Source of the DNA: Borrelia puertoricensis
GTDB taxonomy: Bacteria; Spirochaetota; Spirochaetia; Borreliales; Borreliaceae
NCBI RefSeq assembly: GCF_023035875.1
Contig: NZ_CP075379.1
Location: forward strand, 62,001 to 126,000
Direction: 5' to 3'
DNA: 64,000 nucleotides
Of the stretch, positions 9,290-18,999 are shown in pieces; the stretch's first letter is position 1, and every line of letters begins with the position of its first letter. The notes under the pieces are model-generated. The model made no database searches, was not told the origin of the DNA, and saw nothing but the letters and a program-made list of their open reading frames with translations. Made by a program: the position numbers and the translations under genes.

Positions 9290-10677
9290 TTATAACATTA
9301 TTTTTAATCTTAACATTAAAACTAGCATATCCTCAAAGTAAAATTGAGTATGGTTTTTCTTATATCATCAACACACAAGATGAAAATAAAAATCTTCAAG
9401 AAGGCATTGAGCAAACACTAGATAAAATTTATAAGACAATCAATGAACATATTGTAAATAATAATGATAAAGATTTCATCAGACACATTTACATAAATCA
9501 AAATATAGTGAATAAAGAACGAGAGATTAGCAAACTAAAAGAAGATATGGACAAAAAAAAGCTACAAAATGCAATAAGTTCCAGAGAAGAAAATAAAATA
9601 GCAATCAAGATAAACGAGCTTAAAAAAGACATTGAAAATATTAAAATTAAACAAAAAGAACTTGAAGAGTACCTTATAAATTTAAAAAAAATGAAAACAA
9701 AATACATAAAACATAAAGAAAAAATACATCCATCAAATTTAAACACAGAATTTTTAATAAGTCAAGAGCTATTTTTCATCAATTATATACATCTTAAAAA
9801 AATAGAAAAATATTATCTAGTTGAAATTAGCAATATCACTCCTCAAGGAGTCAAGGTTAAAAAAGAAATTTTTCACCTATCATCATCCGTTGATGATATT
9901 GCAAACAAAATAGCAGAGCTTAGTTTTGAAGAAATATTAGGAAGAGAATTTATTAAAATTAAGATCAATGTCATCAATAATTTAGATGCTAAAATATATA
10001 TAAACGAACAATTTGTATCAAAAGGAATATATAACAATGATATATGGGATATTTCTAAACTCCCGAACAAAGAAATTATCATTAACATAACAAGCACAAC
10101 TTACAAACCCCATACAGTAAAGCAAAAGGTAAAAAGCGGAGATACAATTAACTTAAATATCAACTTACAAAAAACAAATTCTAGAAAAATACCAATTACA
10201 AGTAATGTAACATCCAAAGTATTTAAAAAAGGAATATTCATAGGAGAAACTCCAATTGAAATTGAAGAACCTGAGGGCATAGAATCTATTTTATTACAAG
10301 CTAAAGGATACAAAAACATGTTCAAAATGATCAGCAAAGAAGATAAAGAAATTAATATTGAAATGTTAAAAGACAATAAAAATGAACTTATTATAAAAAG
10401 AGATCAATTCTATATAAATCTCGGAATCTTCACATTAAATTTAATAGGTACTGCCTTTGCCATAACAAAATACAATGAATCATCAGAACTTTATAATATC
10501 GCTTTAAAGAATATTATTAGACGTAAAATAACACCTCATGATTTATATAACACAAAATCAGAACAAATGATTACAACATTTTTACTTGCTACAGGAATTA
10601 CACTTTCTGTTGGCAGTTTTATACCGTTAATAATTCATATGGTACAATATATTCAAGAAGCAAGCAGAGGTGAATAA
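9271..10677 (+). CDS. Exported coiled-coil and PEGA-domain protein with C-terminal membrane helices
   Basis: This 468-residue protein has a signal peptide (IITLFLILTLKLAYPQ), then a Lys/Glu-rich coiled coil at about residues 85-150. A mixed domain follows, then two PEGA-like segments: about 235-295, and about 315-350 with KGIFIGETPIEIEEPEG. Two hydrophobic segments lie near the C-terminus (about 380-400 and 430-455). PEGA domains are found in surface and envelope proteins, and their role is structural or unknown. The start lies 19 bases inside prfB, a coupling-type overlap, with only a weak ribosome site. I know no function for it. Confidence 0.7.
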   Translation: MEKSKLIITLFLILTLKLAYPQSKIEYGFSYIINTQDENKNLQEGIEQTLDKIYKTINEHIVNNNDKDFIRHIYINQNIVNKEREISKLKEDMDKKKLQNAISSREENKIAIKINELKKDIENIKIKQKELEEYLINLKKMKTKYIKHKEKIHPSNLNTEFLISQELFFINYIHLKKIEKYYLVEISNITPQGVKVKKEIFHLSSSVDDIANKIAELSFEEILGREFIKIKINVINNLDAKIYINEQFVSKGIYNNDIWDISKLPNKEIIINITSTTYKPHTVKQKVKSGDTINLNINLQKTNSRKIPITSNVTSKVFKKGIFIGETPIEIEEPEGIESILLQAKGYKNMFKMISKEDKEINIEMLKDNKNELIIKRDQFYINLGIFTLNLIGTAFAITKYNESSELYNIALKNIIRRKITPHDLYNTKSEQMITTFLLATGITLSVGSFIPLIIHMVQYIQEASRGE

Positions 10678-10718
10678 ATTATTGTAAAATTATTTAGCAA
10701 ACAATAAAAAATAGGAGA

Positions 10719-11573
10719 ATGAAAATTTTGGGCATTTTCGACAAGATAAAAAATTTATTTAAGAACAAAGAAAAAACACAAATATTTGAAAATTTAGAAG
10801 ATATTCTCTTAGAAGCAGATATTAAAAATGATATAGTAATTGAAATAATAGAAAATATAAAAAAACTTAAAGTCAAAGATGAAGAAGAAACACTCTTAAA
10901 ACTAAAAGATTTTCTTAAAAGTTACATAAACCAACAATCCCTAAACTTAGAGAATAAAAGATTAAACATATTATTGATAATTGGGGTGAATGGAGTTGGC
11001 AAGACCTCAAGCATCATAAAGCTTGCAAATAAATTTAAAAATGAAGATAAAAACGTATTAATAGCTGCAGCAGACACATTCAGAGCAGCAGCAATTGAAC
11101 AAATTAAAATACAGAGCGAAAAAATTGGAATTAAAGTCATATCTCAAAATCAAGGAAGCGACGCAGCAGCAGTAATATTTGACAGCATCTCAAGTGCAAA
11201 GACCAAAAATTATGATATATTAATAATTGACACAGCAGGAAGACTTCAAAACAAAGAAAATCTAATCAAAGAACTCCAAAAGATGGATAATGTAATCAAA
11301 AAGCAAATGAGCAAAACAAATGCTAACTATAAAAAAATATTAGTAATAGACTCTATCTCTGGAAAGAATATAAATAATCAAACAGAAATATTTAACAAAG
11401 CAATAGAAATTGATGGAATAATAGCCACAAAATTTGACTCATCATCTAGAGCAGGTGGAATAATAAATATCTCAAAATTATTTAAGAAACCAATATACTT
11501 CTTTACATTTGGGGAACAAGTAGAACATATTAAAGAATTCAACATTGATGACTACTTGAATAAATTATTATGA
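10719..11573 (+). CDS. ftsY: Signal recognition particle receptor FtsY
   Basis: This 284-residue NG-domain FtsY lacks a long acidic A domain. The helical N domain spans about 1-75. G1 is GVNGVGKTSSIIKLA near residue 90, DTFRAAAIEQ follows, and G3 is DTAGRLQNKENL. The usual LDATTGQNA region reads IDSISGKNI, and the TKLDGTAKGG motif is altered to TKFDSSSRAGG, which keeps the TKxD guanine contact. It docks ribosome-SRP complexes at the inner membrane. AGGAG lies only 1 base before the ATG at 10719 but 10 bases before an in-frame TTG at 10728, so the TTG may be used. It overlaps the next gene by ATGA. Confidence 0.93.
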   Translation: MKILGIFDKIKNLFKNKEKTQIFENLEDILLEADIKNDIVIEIIENIKKLKVKDEEETLLKLKDFLKSYINQQSLNLENKRLNILLIIGVNGVGKTSSIIKLANKFKNEDKNVLIAAADTFRAAAIEQIKIQSEKIGIKVISQNQGSDAAAVIFDSISSAKTKNYDILIIDTAGRLQNKENLIKELQKMDNVIKKQMSKTNANYKKILVIDSISGKNINNQTEIFNKAIEIDGIIATKFDSSSRAGGIINISKLFKKPIYFFTFGEQVEHIKEFNIDDYLNKLL

Positions 11574-12631
11574 CAAAAAAGATAGTAATATTATTCTTAA
11601 TATTTATAATACCAAGTACATATGGGCAAAATTACTTTATATCCGACATATTTTTCAATAAATATCAAGAAATATATGAAATCCCACAAACAGGATTCTA
11701 CATTGAATACACGAAAATTAATGAAATTGAAAAATTTAGTCTCTTTAAAGACCTACAACTAATAAAATACAAAACACAAAAAACAATAAAAGATGATAAA
11801 AAAAAATTAACATTCTATAATGAAAAAGATATCAAAACAAAAGAAGAAATTTATGACAATTTGAACAATAAAATAAAAGAAATAAAATATAGTCCTAAAG
11901 GAATAATTCTTGAATCTGTCAATTTTTTTTATAAAAACAATGATTTAATTTATAAAGAAATCAAAATTTTAAATCAAAAGCCAAAAACACTATACTACAT
12001 GAAAGATTCTAGTGGCAAGCTTTTAAAAATAACAGGTTCAGATTTTCAAGTTTGGAATTACGGAATCAATGGGGAGATAAAGTCCACATACTTCGACATA
12101 AAAAAGTCCAAAACAAAAGTAATTCAATATGATGATCAAAAAAGAAATTTAGAAAGCATAATATTAGACAATAACAAAATCAAATCTAGAGAAAAAAATC
12201 AATATTTAGATGATAATGAAATAATCAATACCGAAGAAAAAGAAGAAGGCAACATAAAAATTATATCAAAATATAAAGGTCCTAACTTAATCAAAAAAGA
12301 AATATACAAAAACAATAAAATAACAGAGATCAGTGATTTTGAATATAATGAATCTGGAAACGTTATAGTTGAAAATGTAACTGTAAAAGAAAACAAAAAA
12401 GAACATAACACTAAAACAAAATATGAATATAATTCTGATAATAGATTAACGTCAAAAACAATTTATGAGAATAACTTAATATTATTAAAAACTGACTATT
12501 TTAATGATCATGAATACGAACAAGAAATATACTACAATGGAAATCCTATCTTTAAAGTAAGATACAAAAATGACGAAATTATTGAAGAAATAAATAAAAA
12601 TATTAACAGAGATAAAAATGGGATTAAATAA
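11570..12631 (+). CDS. Secreted protein of unknown function with repeated beta-strand motifs
   Basis: This 353-residue protein has a signal peptide ending near PSTYGQ (residue 20). The rest is very rich in Lys, Asn, Ile and Tyr. It is built of repeated short strand-turn units such as KYEYNSDNRL, DFEYNESGNV and IQYDDQKRN, reminiscent of YD/RHS-like or MORN-like beta repeats, but too weak to assign. It overlaps ftsY by 4 bases (ATGA) and the LolC/E-like gene by 14 bases, so it is cotranscribed with the lipoprotein-export ABC genes. A role in envelope or lipoprotein handling is only guessed from position. Confidence 0.6.
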   Translation: MTKKIVILFLIFIIPSTYGQNYFISDIFFNKYQEIYEIPQTGFYIEYTKINEIEKFSLFKDLQLIKYKTQKTIKDDKKKLTFYNEKDIKTKEEIYDNLNNKIKEIKYSPKGIILESVNFFYKNNDLIYKEIKILNQKPKTLYYMKDSSGKLLKITGSDFQVWNYGINGEIKSTYFDIKKSKTKVIQYDDQKRNLESIILDNNKIKSREKNQYLDDNEIINTEEKEEGNIKIISKYKGPNLIKKEIYKNNKITEISDFEYNESGNVIVENVTVKENKKEHNTKTKYEYNSDNRLTSKTIYENNLILLKTDYFNDHEYEQEIYYNGNPIFKVRYKNDEIIEEINKNINRDKNGIK

Positions 12632-13865
12632 ATTCTTATTGAAAAGATTGATTTTAGATGAACAAAATAGTTTATCACTCACAATTGTAATAGTTTTAAG
12701 CATAGTGCTTGGACAAATAATTATCATTATCACAATATCAATAATGAATGGTTTTCAAAATGACTTTTTCACAAGCATATCTACTCTAGAGAGTGGTAAT
12801 TTAAAAATTGAAAGCCAATTAAATGATCAAGGGCTTAATGCTCTCAAAGAGATTAAAGAAATAATTCAAATAAATAAAATCTATGAAACACAAGGCATTG
12901 GAATTGAAAACTATTACTATCCAAGTATCTTGAATATCATTGCACTTGACACAAAAGACATCATAGAAGATAAAAATTTTATCCTACTAACAGGCCTTAC
13001 ACAATCTGAACTCCAACTTAACGATGATGAAATCATAATAGGAGATGTACTCTCATATAACTTAGGCCTACTTGAAGGCGACATAATAGGATTAATATTA
13101 AGTGATGAAATAAAAAATTTACAAATATTAAAAAACGAAGTAAAATATTTTAAAATAAAAGCCATTTTTAAGAGCAACTATGCCAAAATAAATGAATCCA
13201 CAATATTTATGAATATTAATTACTTTTACAAAAAACAAATTATAAAAGATTCAGATATTAAATATCAAATAAAAACACAAAATTTATATCCTAGCAAAAG
13301 CTTAATAAACAAAATAAAAAATATTAATCCCAACATCCAATTTAAATCATGGAACGAATATAATAAAGAATTCTATAAAGCACTAAAAATAGAAAGGAAT
13401 ACAATGTTAATCATTTTAACAAGCATATTTCTTGTCATTGCCGTTAACACATATTATTTACAAAAAAGAATTATAATCAATAAAAGCAAATCGATTTCAA
13501 TAATCTTATCCTTAGGGCTTAAATCGCAAAAAATCAGGGAAATTTTCTTAATTCATTCAGTAATAATCTGCATACTCGGAGGAATTATTGGATTAATTGC
13601 GGGCATTATAATATCTTCAAATATCAATGAAATTTTAAATGTAATTGATATTTTAATAAACAGCCTGATTAATACTATAAATTATGTATTAAAATTAAAA
13701 CTAGAAAATATAGAAATCAAAATAGTTAAAAACACAATTACACCTAAAATATTTTTAAGTGATTTAATGTTCACACTATTTTTTGCTTGCTTGTTTACCA
13801 TATGCTCAAGCCTAAAGGTAACAAAAAAGATCAAATATGTTGATAAAATAAACGGAGCCTCATAA
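12618..13865 (+). CDS. LolC/LolE-type ABC transporter permease
   Basis: This 415-residue permease has one N-terminal helix (about 18-42). A large extracytoplasmic MacB-type domain follows, then three C-terminal helices (about 265-290, 310-340 and 375-400), the FtsX/LolCE topology. The N-terminal helix leads into IMNGFQNDFF, like the LolC/E MNGF start of the periplasmic domain. With the ATPase and second permease downstream it should form a LolCDE complex that moves lipoproteins from the inner membrane towards the outer membrane, of high importance in lipoprotein-rich Borrelia. It overlaps the preceding gene by 14 bases, and the next ATG follows its stop directly. Confidence 0.8.
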   Translation: MGLNKFLLKRLILDEQNSLSLTIVIVLSIVLGQIIIIITISIMNGFQNDFFTSISTLESGNLKIESQLNDQGLNALKEIKEIIQINKIYETQGIGIENYYYPSILNIIALDTKDIIEDKNFILLTGLTQSELQLNDDEIIIGDVLSYNLGLLEGDIIGLILSDEIKNLQILKNEVKYFKIKAIFKSNYAKINESTIFMNINYFYKKQIIKDSDIKYQIKTQNLYPSKSLINKIKNINPNIQFKSWNEYNKEFYKALKIERNTMLIILTSIFLVIAVNTYYLQKRIIINKSKSISIILSLGLKSQKIREIFLIHSVIICILGGIIGLIAGIIISSNINEILNVIDILINSLINTINYVLKLKLENIEIKIVKNTITPKIFLSDLMFTLFFACLFTICSSLKVTKKIKYVDKINGAS

Positions 13866-14546
13866 ATGAAAAATATTATGTGTATAACGGAAATACATAA
13901 AACATACACTAAAAACAAAACAAAAATAAAAGTATTAGAAAATTTAAATTTAAATGTAAAAGATGGGGACTTTATTTCAATTCAAGGCAAAAGCGGATGT
14001 GGGAAATCTACACTTTTTAACATCATATCAGGAATTGATAAAATGGATTCAGGCGACATAATTTCATGCGGAATATCTTTAAAGAATGCAAGTGAAAAAA
14101 CCCTAAGTTTATATAAAAACAAAAAAATAGGTCTTGTATTTCAAAATCACAATTTAATTGATGAGTTTAGTGTATTTGAAAATATTATTTTACCTAAAAT
14201 AATTGAGGGGAAAGATAACTTAGAAACAATAAATAGAAAAGCTCTACGCTTAATGAAAATATTAGAAATAGATACAAGAGGAGATCACTACCCTTCAGAG
14301 CTCTCAGGAGGAGAAGCACAAAGAGCAGCAATTGCAAGGGCTTTAATAAATGAACCAAACATAATCTTATGCGATGAACCTACTGGTAATCTGGATATTA
14401 ACACCGCAAAAACGGTAGAATCTTTATTAATAAACACAGCTAAAACATTTCACAAAACACTAATTTTAGTCAGTCACAATCCAGAATTTTCAAATAAAGC
14501 AGATATAAAATATGAACTTAAAGAAAAAACACTAAAGAGAATATGA
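13866..14546 (+). CDS. lolD: LolD-type ABC transporter ATPase
   Basis: This 226-residue ATPase carries Walker A GKSGCGKST (near residue 43), the Q-loop VFQNHNLIDEF, the ABC signature LSGGEAQRAAIARAL, Walker B ILCDEPTGNLD and the H-loop VSHN. The length and PTGNLD motif place it in the LolD/MacB/FtsE group. It sits between two FtsX-type permeases, so the three genes encode a LolC-D-E-like lipoprotein release transporter. Its ATG follows the upstream stop with no gap, and its TGA overlaps the downstream ATG (ATGATG). Confidence 0.88.
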   Translation: MKNIMCITEIHKTYTKNKTKIKVLENLNLNVKDGDFISIQGKSGCGKSTLFNIISGIDKMDSGDIISCGISLKNASEKTLSLYKNKKIGLVFQNHNLIDEFSVFENIILPKIIEGKDNLETINRKALRLMKILEIDTRGDHYPSELSGGEAQRAAIARALINEPNIILCDEPTGNLDINTAKTVESLLINTAKTFHKTLILVSHNPEFSNKADIKYELKEKTLKRI

Positions 14547-15793
14547 TGCGTCCAAATATCAAAGAACTCACAAAAATAGCATACATAATATTTATAAATT
14601 CAAAAAATAAAAAAGCCTTGATTGGTTCTGGAATATCTTTAAGTTTAGTAATGATTCCTTTAATTATTGTCTACTACATGTCAAACAATATAATGAATTC
14701 TACAATAGAAAAATATATTGAAAATGAAGGATTTTCCGTACAAATTGAATATAATGAAATTCAAAAAGATACATATCTTAAGTCTAAATTAGAAAAATTA
14801 AAAAAAGAATACCAACATGATGAACTAAAATATTTTTTTGAAAGAAGAACCTACGGAATAATCGGAAATAATAAAAAACAAGGTGTATTAATAAGAGCAA
14901 TAGAAAACAAATTTATTGATGAAAATAAGCATATAAAATTAATAGACGGCACAAAAAGCTTCAACAAAAATGAAATATTGATATCAAAACAAATTAAAGA
15001 CAGACTTAATTTAAACATCAACGAATCTATTTATATAGTAGTACCAAATAATAAGCATCAAAAAATATTCCCCAAAGCAAAAAAGTTTAATATATCAGGA
15101 ATCATTGAAACGGGTTTAAGAGAAGTTGACAAAAACTTAGTTCTCATCTCACTACAAGATTCAAATATCATGTCGGAAGAATTTTCTAAAAGAATAATTG
15201 GAATTTCTATCAAACCCAATATCAAAGAAAAAACTGATAATTTAAAGAAAAATATTCAAAAAGAATTTCAAGAATACAAAATAAAAACATTTTATGAGCT
15301 TTATTTAAACAAATATACAAACTTAGATATCAGCAAAAAACTTTTAATATTTATTATGGCATTTATTGTAATATTTGCAAGTATTAATATATCCTCATCT
15401 CTTTGTATGTTAATACTTGAAAATAAAAAGAAAATTGCAATATTTAAATCAATTGGAATGAATAATTCAAGTCTCAAACTAATATTTATATTAATAGCAC
15501 TTGTTCTAAGCTCAATATCTTGCATAATAGGAATAATCATTGGAAATTACATAACCATTAATATCGAACATTTAATTAATATAATAGATATGATTATTAA
15601 TACAATTTTAAAAATATTTGGAACTTATAACACAGAACTTTTAAACTCTGATTATTATATCTCTGAATTTAATATCAAAATAAGCTACAAATTTAGCTTA
15701 ATTATTCTCTTATCTTACACGCTAATTAGTATTACAACAACGCTTATTCCTCTAAATATTATTTCAAAGTTTAAAGAAAAAGAAATTCTATAA
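14543..15793 (+). CDS. LolC/LolE-type ABC transporter permease (second subunit)
   Basis: This 416-residue protein has the same architecture as the first permease: an N-terminal helix about 25-50, a periplasmic domain to about 265, and three helices at about 270-295, 310-345 and 375-400. Sequence similarity to the first permease is low, as between LolC and LolE. Its start overlaps the ATPase gene by 4 bases. It ends the plus-strand run; a convergent gene ends 28 bases further on, and no clear terminator hairpin was found between them. Confidence 0.78.
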   Translation: MMRPNIKELTKIAYIIFINSKNKKALIGSGISLSLVMIPLIIVYYMSNNIMNSTIEKYIENEGFSVQIEYNEIQKDTYLKSKLEKLKKEYQHDELKYFFERRTYGIIGNNKKQGVLIRAIENKFIDENKHIKLIDGTKSFNKNEILISKQIKDRLNLNINESIYIVVPNNKHQKIFPKAKKFNISGIIETGLREVDKNLVLISLQDSNIMSEEFSKRIIGISIKPNIKEKTDNLKKNIQKEFQEYKIKTFYELYLNKYTNLDISKKLLIFIMAFIVIFASINISSSLCMLILENKKKIAIFKSIGMNNSSLKLIFILIALVLSSISCIIGIIIGNYITINIEHLINIIDMIINTILKIFGTYNTELLNSDYYISEFNIKISYKFSLIILLSYTLISITTTLIPLNIISKFKEKEIL

Positions 15794-15821
15794 ATAAATC
15801 AATATTTTATACATAAAAATA

Positions 15822-17105
15822 CTATCTTACAAATACATTCACAATCTTAATAGAGGACAACTCTTCTTTAATATTTGGATAAATCTCCTTTGGGAAAATC
15901 GTCTTTAACGAAAAACTTTGCCTAGAGTAAGGCTTAAGAAAAGAATTGGCTTCAGAAATTAACTTTCGTTGCAGCGATCTAATAATCTGACTATCCTTAG
16001 AAACATAAGTCATTTCAATTTCCAAACCTTTAATATTATCTTTTGAACCATTGTAAACCTCTATTAAAGAATTAGCCTCATAAATTCCAAAAGATTCATT
16101 AAAATAACTCCCAAGATATTTAAAATTTAATATTGAAGAACTTGTTTCTAAATTAACACTAGACAAATTATCAACTTCACTAAAAAATTCAACTAAACGT
16201 ATATCAAGAACCATTTTTTTAGGATGTCCATTAATCTCTTTGGAAATATTGTATATAAAATCAATTGGTGCATATACACCTTTACTCCATTTATTAGGAA
16301 AATCACTTGTTTTTTCAAAAACCTTATTTAAAATAGGCCTTCCTAAATCATCATAAACAGTAACACCATAATAAATCCTTTTAATAGGCTCTTTATCTGA
16401 AACAACCCCTGCTCTTAGCTGATAAGCATGTGCATCTCCAAAAACTAACACCTTAGCATCTTCAACTTCAACATGATATAAAACATAAGGACCTGCAGCA
16501 AGATTAACAGATTCAACCACTAAATCAGATGCCCTTGTAACTGAAGGTAACCCTTGAAACGTGGTCCTATTAACATCTTTTACTTCATCAAGCTCTTCAT
16601 AGCCATTAATAAAGGGATGCATTATTGTATATGTAATAAATGCAATAATAGCTATTAATACAAAACTTAACAATAATATTAGCACTCGATGTTTTAATCT
16701 CTCAGCTTCATCATACTCTTTTAAGTTAATTCCACTCACTATTCCAAATTCTCGAGCCTGTAAACTTATATGAATCAATTTTTTATTTACATTTTTACCA
16801 TCTATTCTCTTTACAAGTCTCTTATAAAAATTAAAAAATGAAGCAAAAATAGATTTATTATGAAGAGAATACAAATATATAGTCTCAAGTTCTCTTAAAG
16901 AATCACTCAGTTCCCCCATTTCTTCTAATCGCTGAGCTCTATCATATATCTTAGAAAAACGCATTTCAATATTTTCAATATCAGCATCAGAGATATCTGC
17001 TCGTTCAATAATATCTTTTATACCGTTTTCTTTTAAAATCTTATTTTTATATTTAGCCAGTTTAGATAAATAAATCTTAATTCTTTCTTCAGAAGTCTTA
17101 CTCAT
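15822..17105 (-). CDS. Single-pass membrane protein of unknown function
   Basis: This 427-residue protein has a helical cytosolic part (about 1-140, Lys/Glu-rich, possibly coiled or TPR-like around residues 45-85), one transmembrane helix (about 145-170, LILLLSFVLIAIIAFITYTI) and a C-terminal extracytoplasmic domain rich in beta strands (about 175-427). I do not recognise a family. Its start overlaps the end of the upstream small gene by 8 bases, so the two are likely cotranscribed from the predicted promoter at 17423-17431. Confidence 0.65.
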   Translation of the reverse strand: MSKTSEERIKIYLSKLAKYKNKILKENGIKDIIERADISDADIENIEMRFSKIYDRAQRLEEMGELSDSLRELETIYLYSLHNKSIFASFFNFYKRLVKRIDGKNVNKKLIHISLQAREFGIVSGINLKEYDEAERLKHRVLILLLSFVLIAIIAFITYTIMHPFINGYEELDEVKDVNRTTFQGLPSVTRASDLVVESVNLAAGPYVLYHVEVEDAKVLVFGDAHAYQLRAGVVSDKEPIKRIYYGVTVYDDLGRPILNKVFEKTSDFPNKWSKGVYAPIDFIYNISKEINGHPKKMVLDIRLVEFFSEVDNLSSVNLETSSSILNFKYLGSYFNESFGIYEANSLIEVYNGSKDNIKGLEIEMTYVSKDSQIIRSLQRKLISEANSFLKPYSRQSFSLKTIFPKEIYPNIKEELSSIKIVNVFVR

Positions 17106-17415
17106 TATCTTCTAATTCATCAACTTTTTTTAAGAGCCAATAAGCAATATTTTTAGCAGTATCTTTTGTAATAGAAATTCCAACAAAAGAATTTATTAAA
17201 ATTATCTTCTCTTTAGAACTCTTAAACTCTCCAGAAATCTCTTCCAAAGCACCCTCTTTAGTCTTAGTATAAACAATTTCTTCAGGAATTTCTGTGGATT
17301 CAAAGACAAGATCACAAAAAATCTCTCCAGTATTAGTTACACTGCCATAAATATTATTAATAGGTACTAATTTATAATCCTCTGCTTTTTCAAATCTGTA
17401 AATTATTTCTTTCAT
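17098..17415 (-). CDS. Small conserved-type protein of unknown function, likely leaderless mRNA
   Basis: This 105-residue soluble acidic protein starts MKEIIYRFEKAEDY; its pattern of short strands (SVTNTGEIFCDLVFES) followed by a C-terminal helix fits a small alpha/beta or beta-sandwich protein. No family was recognised. No ribosome site precedes the ATG. Instead an extended -10 (TGTTATAAT) ends 8 bases before it, so transcription should begin at or next to the ATG. It is the first gene of a two-gene unit with the membrane protein. Confidence 0.6.
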   Translation of the reverse strand: MKEIIYRFEKAEDYKLVPINNIYGSVTNTGEIFCDLVFESTEIPEEIVYTKTKEGALEEISGEFKSSKEKIILINSFVGISITKDTAKNIAYWLLKKVDELEDNE

Positions 17416-17422
17416 AAAACGA

Positions 17423-17431
17423 ATTATAACA
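17423..17431 (-). promoter_or_regulatory. Extended -10 promoter, probably giving a leaderless transcript
   Basis: The minus strand reads TGTTATAAT, with the last base of the -10 at 17423 and the ATG at 17415-17413. A start site 6-8 bases downstream falls on or beside the ATG. No Shine-Dalgarno sequence is present. The -35 region is poor. Confidence 0.55.
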
Positions 17432-17522
17432 TAAACGTATATTTAATATAAAAGCTTAAAATTAAACATAATGATAAAATATAGACATCAGAACACAAAC
17501 TGACTTAACAAAAAAATATAAG

Positions 17523-17573
17523 AAATTTTATATGTCAAAATAAAATTTATAAAATAAAAAATAATGGTATAAT
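17523..17573 (+). promoter_or_regulatory. sufS promoter with inverted repeat in the -35 region
   Basis: An extended -10, TGGTATAAT, lies at 17565-17573, about 45 bases before the sufS ATG. The -35 hexamer is weak. The region carries a perfect 9-bp inverted repeat (AAATTTTAT at 17523-17531, ATAAAATTT at 17540-17548), a possible operator. Confidence 0.5.
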
Positions 17574-17618
17574 TTTTAAAATAAAAATTCTTACATAAAA
17601 ATAAAGAGTACTAAACAA

Positions 17619-18887
17619 ATGGATCTTAACCTTGTAAAAAACACAAATGAAAAAGTCAAAATCCTAAGGAAAGACTTCCCTATTCTAAATAAAACCATTA
17701 ATGACAAAAAAATCATTTATTTTGACAATGCCGCAACTTCTCAAAAACCACAAAGTGTGATTTCATCTATAGTTGAATACTACACAAATTATAATGCAAA
17801 TGTGTACAGAAGCGGACATGAACTTGCAATACAATCCAGCTTAAAAGTAGAAAAAATAAGAAAAATTGTTAAAAAATTTATCAATGCAGAGTCTTATAAA
17901 AACATAATATTTAATTCTGGCACTACAGATGGAATAAACACAGTAGTAAATTCATTAATCTTTTCAAAACTTTTAAAAAAAAATGACGAAATCATCACAA
18001 CAATGCTCGAACACAATAGTAATTTGCTTCCTTGGATAAATATTGCCAAATTTTTAAAATTAAAAATTAAACTTGCAAAATTTAATGAAATGGGAATAAT
18101 TCAACCATCACAAATAAAAAACTTAATTACAGATAAAACAAGAATTATTACTATATCTAGCATAAACAATATATTAGGAACTATACAAGATTTAGAAACA
18201 ATTGGAAAGCTTGCTAGAGATAATAAAATTATTTTATTCATAGATGCAGCTCAAATGGCGCCTCATATGAATATAGATGTAAAAAAAATAGACTGTGATT
18301 TTTTAGTATTCTCAGGACACAAAATGCTTGCTCCAACAGGCATTGGGGTCTTATATATATCAGACAAAATTATAGATAAACTCAACAGTTCCAAATTAGG
18401 AGGTAACACCATAGAAAATATTTTCATAAAAAATGGAGAGCTTAACTTTAAAACTCTTGAATCTCCAAATAAATTTGAATCGGGCACACCAAACATTGCA
18501 GGAATCATTGGTCTTGGCAAAGCAATAGAATATATTAATAACGTCTCAATGGAATTTATTCAAGAACATGATAGAGCACTGATTGAATATTGTGTTACAA
18601 AATTAAAAGAAATTGATGAAGTTGAATTCATTCTCAATAAAGATATCAAACGGAAATCAATAATATCATTTACAGTAAAAAATATTCACTCACATGACAT
18701 CGAGACATATCTTGATACAATGGGAATTGCAATTAGATCTGGAAAAACTTGCGCTTACCTTGCATTTTTTTCAGAAAATATCAAAAAAGACCATCTACTA
18801 AGAATAAGCTTTTATTTATACAATACAAAAGAAGAAATTGATACTTTCATATCCTATTTAAAGAAAACAATAAAAGCATTTTATTAA
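17619..18887 (+). CDS. sufS: Cysteine desulfurase SufS
   Basis: This 422-residue class V PLP enzyme has FDNAATSQKP near residue 35, the PLP-lysine motif FSGHKM near residue 228, and ESGTPNIAG. The active cysteine loop reads RSGKTCAYL, where SufS proteins have RxGHHCAQP. It takes sulfur from cysteine as a persulfide. The next gene encodes its likely acceptor SufU. No SufB, C or D gene lies nearby, so the pair may serve tRNA thiolation as well as, or instead of, Fe-S assembly; that is an inference. The ATG has only a weak ribosome site. Confidence 0.92.
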   Translation: MDLNLVKNTNEKVKILRKDFPILNKTINDKKIIYFDNAATSQKPQSVISSIVEYYTNYNANVYRSGHELAIQSSLKVEKIRKIVKKFINAESYKNIIFNSGTTDGINTVVNSLIFSKLLKKNDEIITTMLEHNSNLLPWINIAKFLKLKIKLAKFNEMGIIQPSQIKNLITDKTRIITISSINNILGTIQDLETIGKLARDNKIILFIDAAQMAPHMNIDVKKIDCDFLVFSGHKMLAPTGIGVLYISDKIIDKLNSSKLGGNTIENIFIKNGELNFKTLESPNKFESGTPNIAGIIGLGKAIEYINNVSMEFIQEHDRALIEYCVTKLKEIDEVEFILNKDIKRKSIISFTVKNIHSHDIETYLDTMGIAIRSGKTCAYLAFFSENIKKDHLLRISFYLYNTKEEIDTFISYLKKTIKAFY

Positions 18888-18999
18888 ATTTATCTTTAAA
18901 AAAGCTCACAAAAGTTATTAATTAGCTTACATAAAGATTACAATACTCAATAATATCAAAGATAATGTGTATAAAATCTAGTCATTACATAAAACTTAA

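Noticed and set aside
18888..18935. Possible terminator AAGCT...AGCTT after sufS
   Set aside because: Only a 5-bp stem with a long loop and no T-run.
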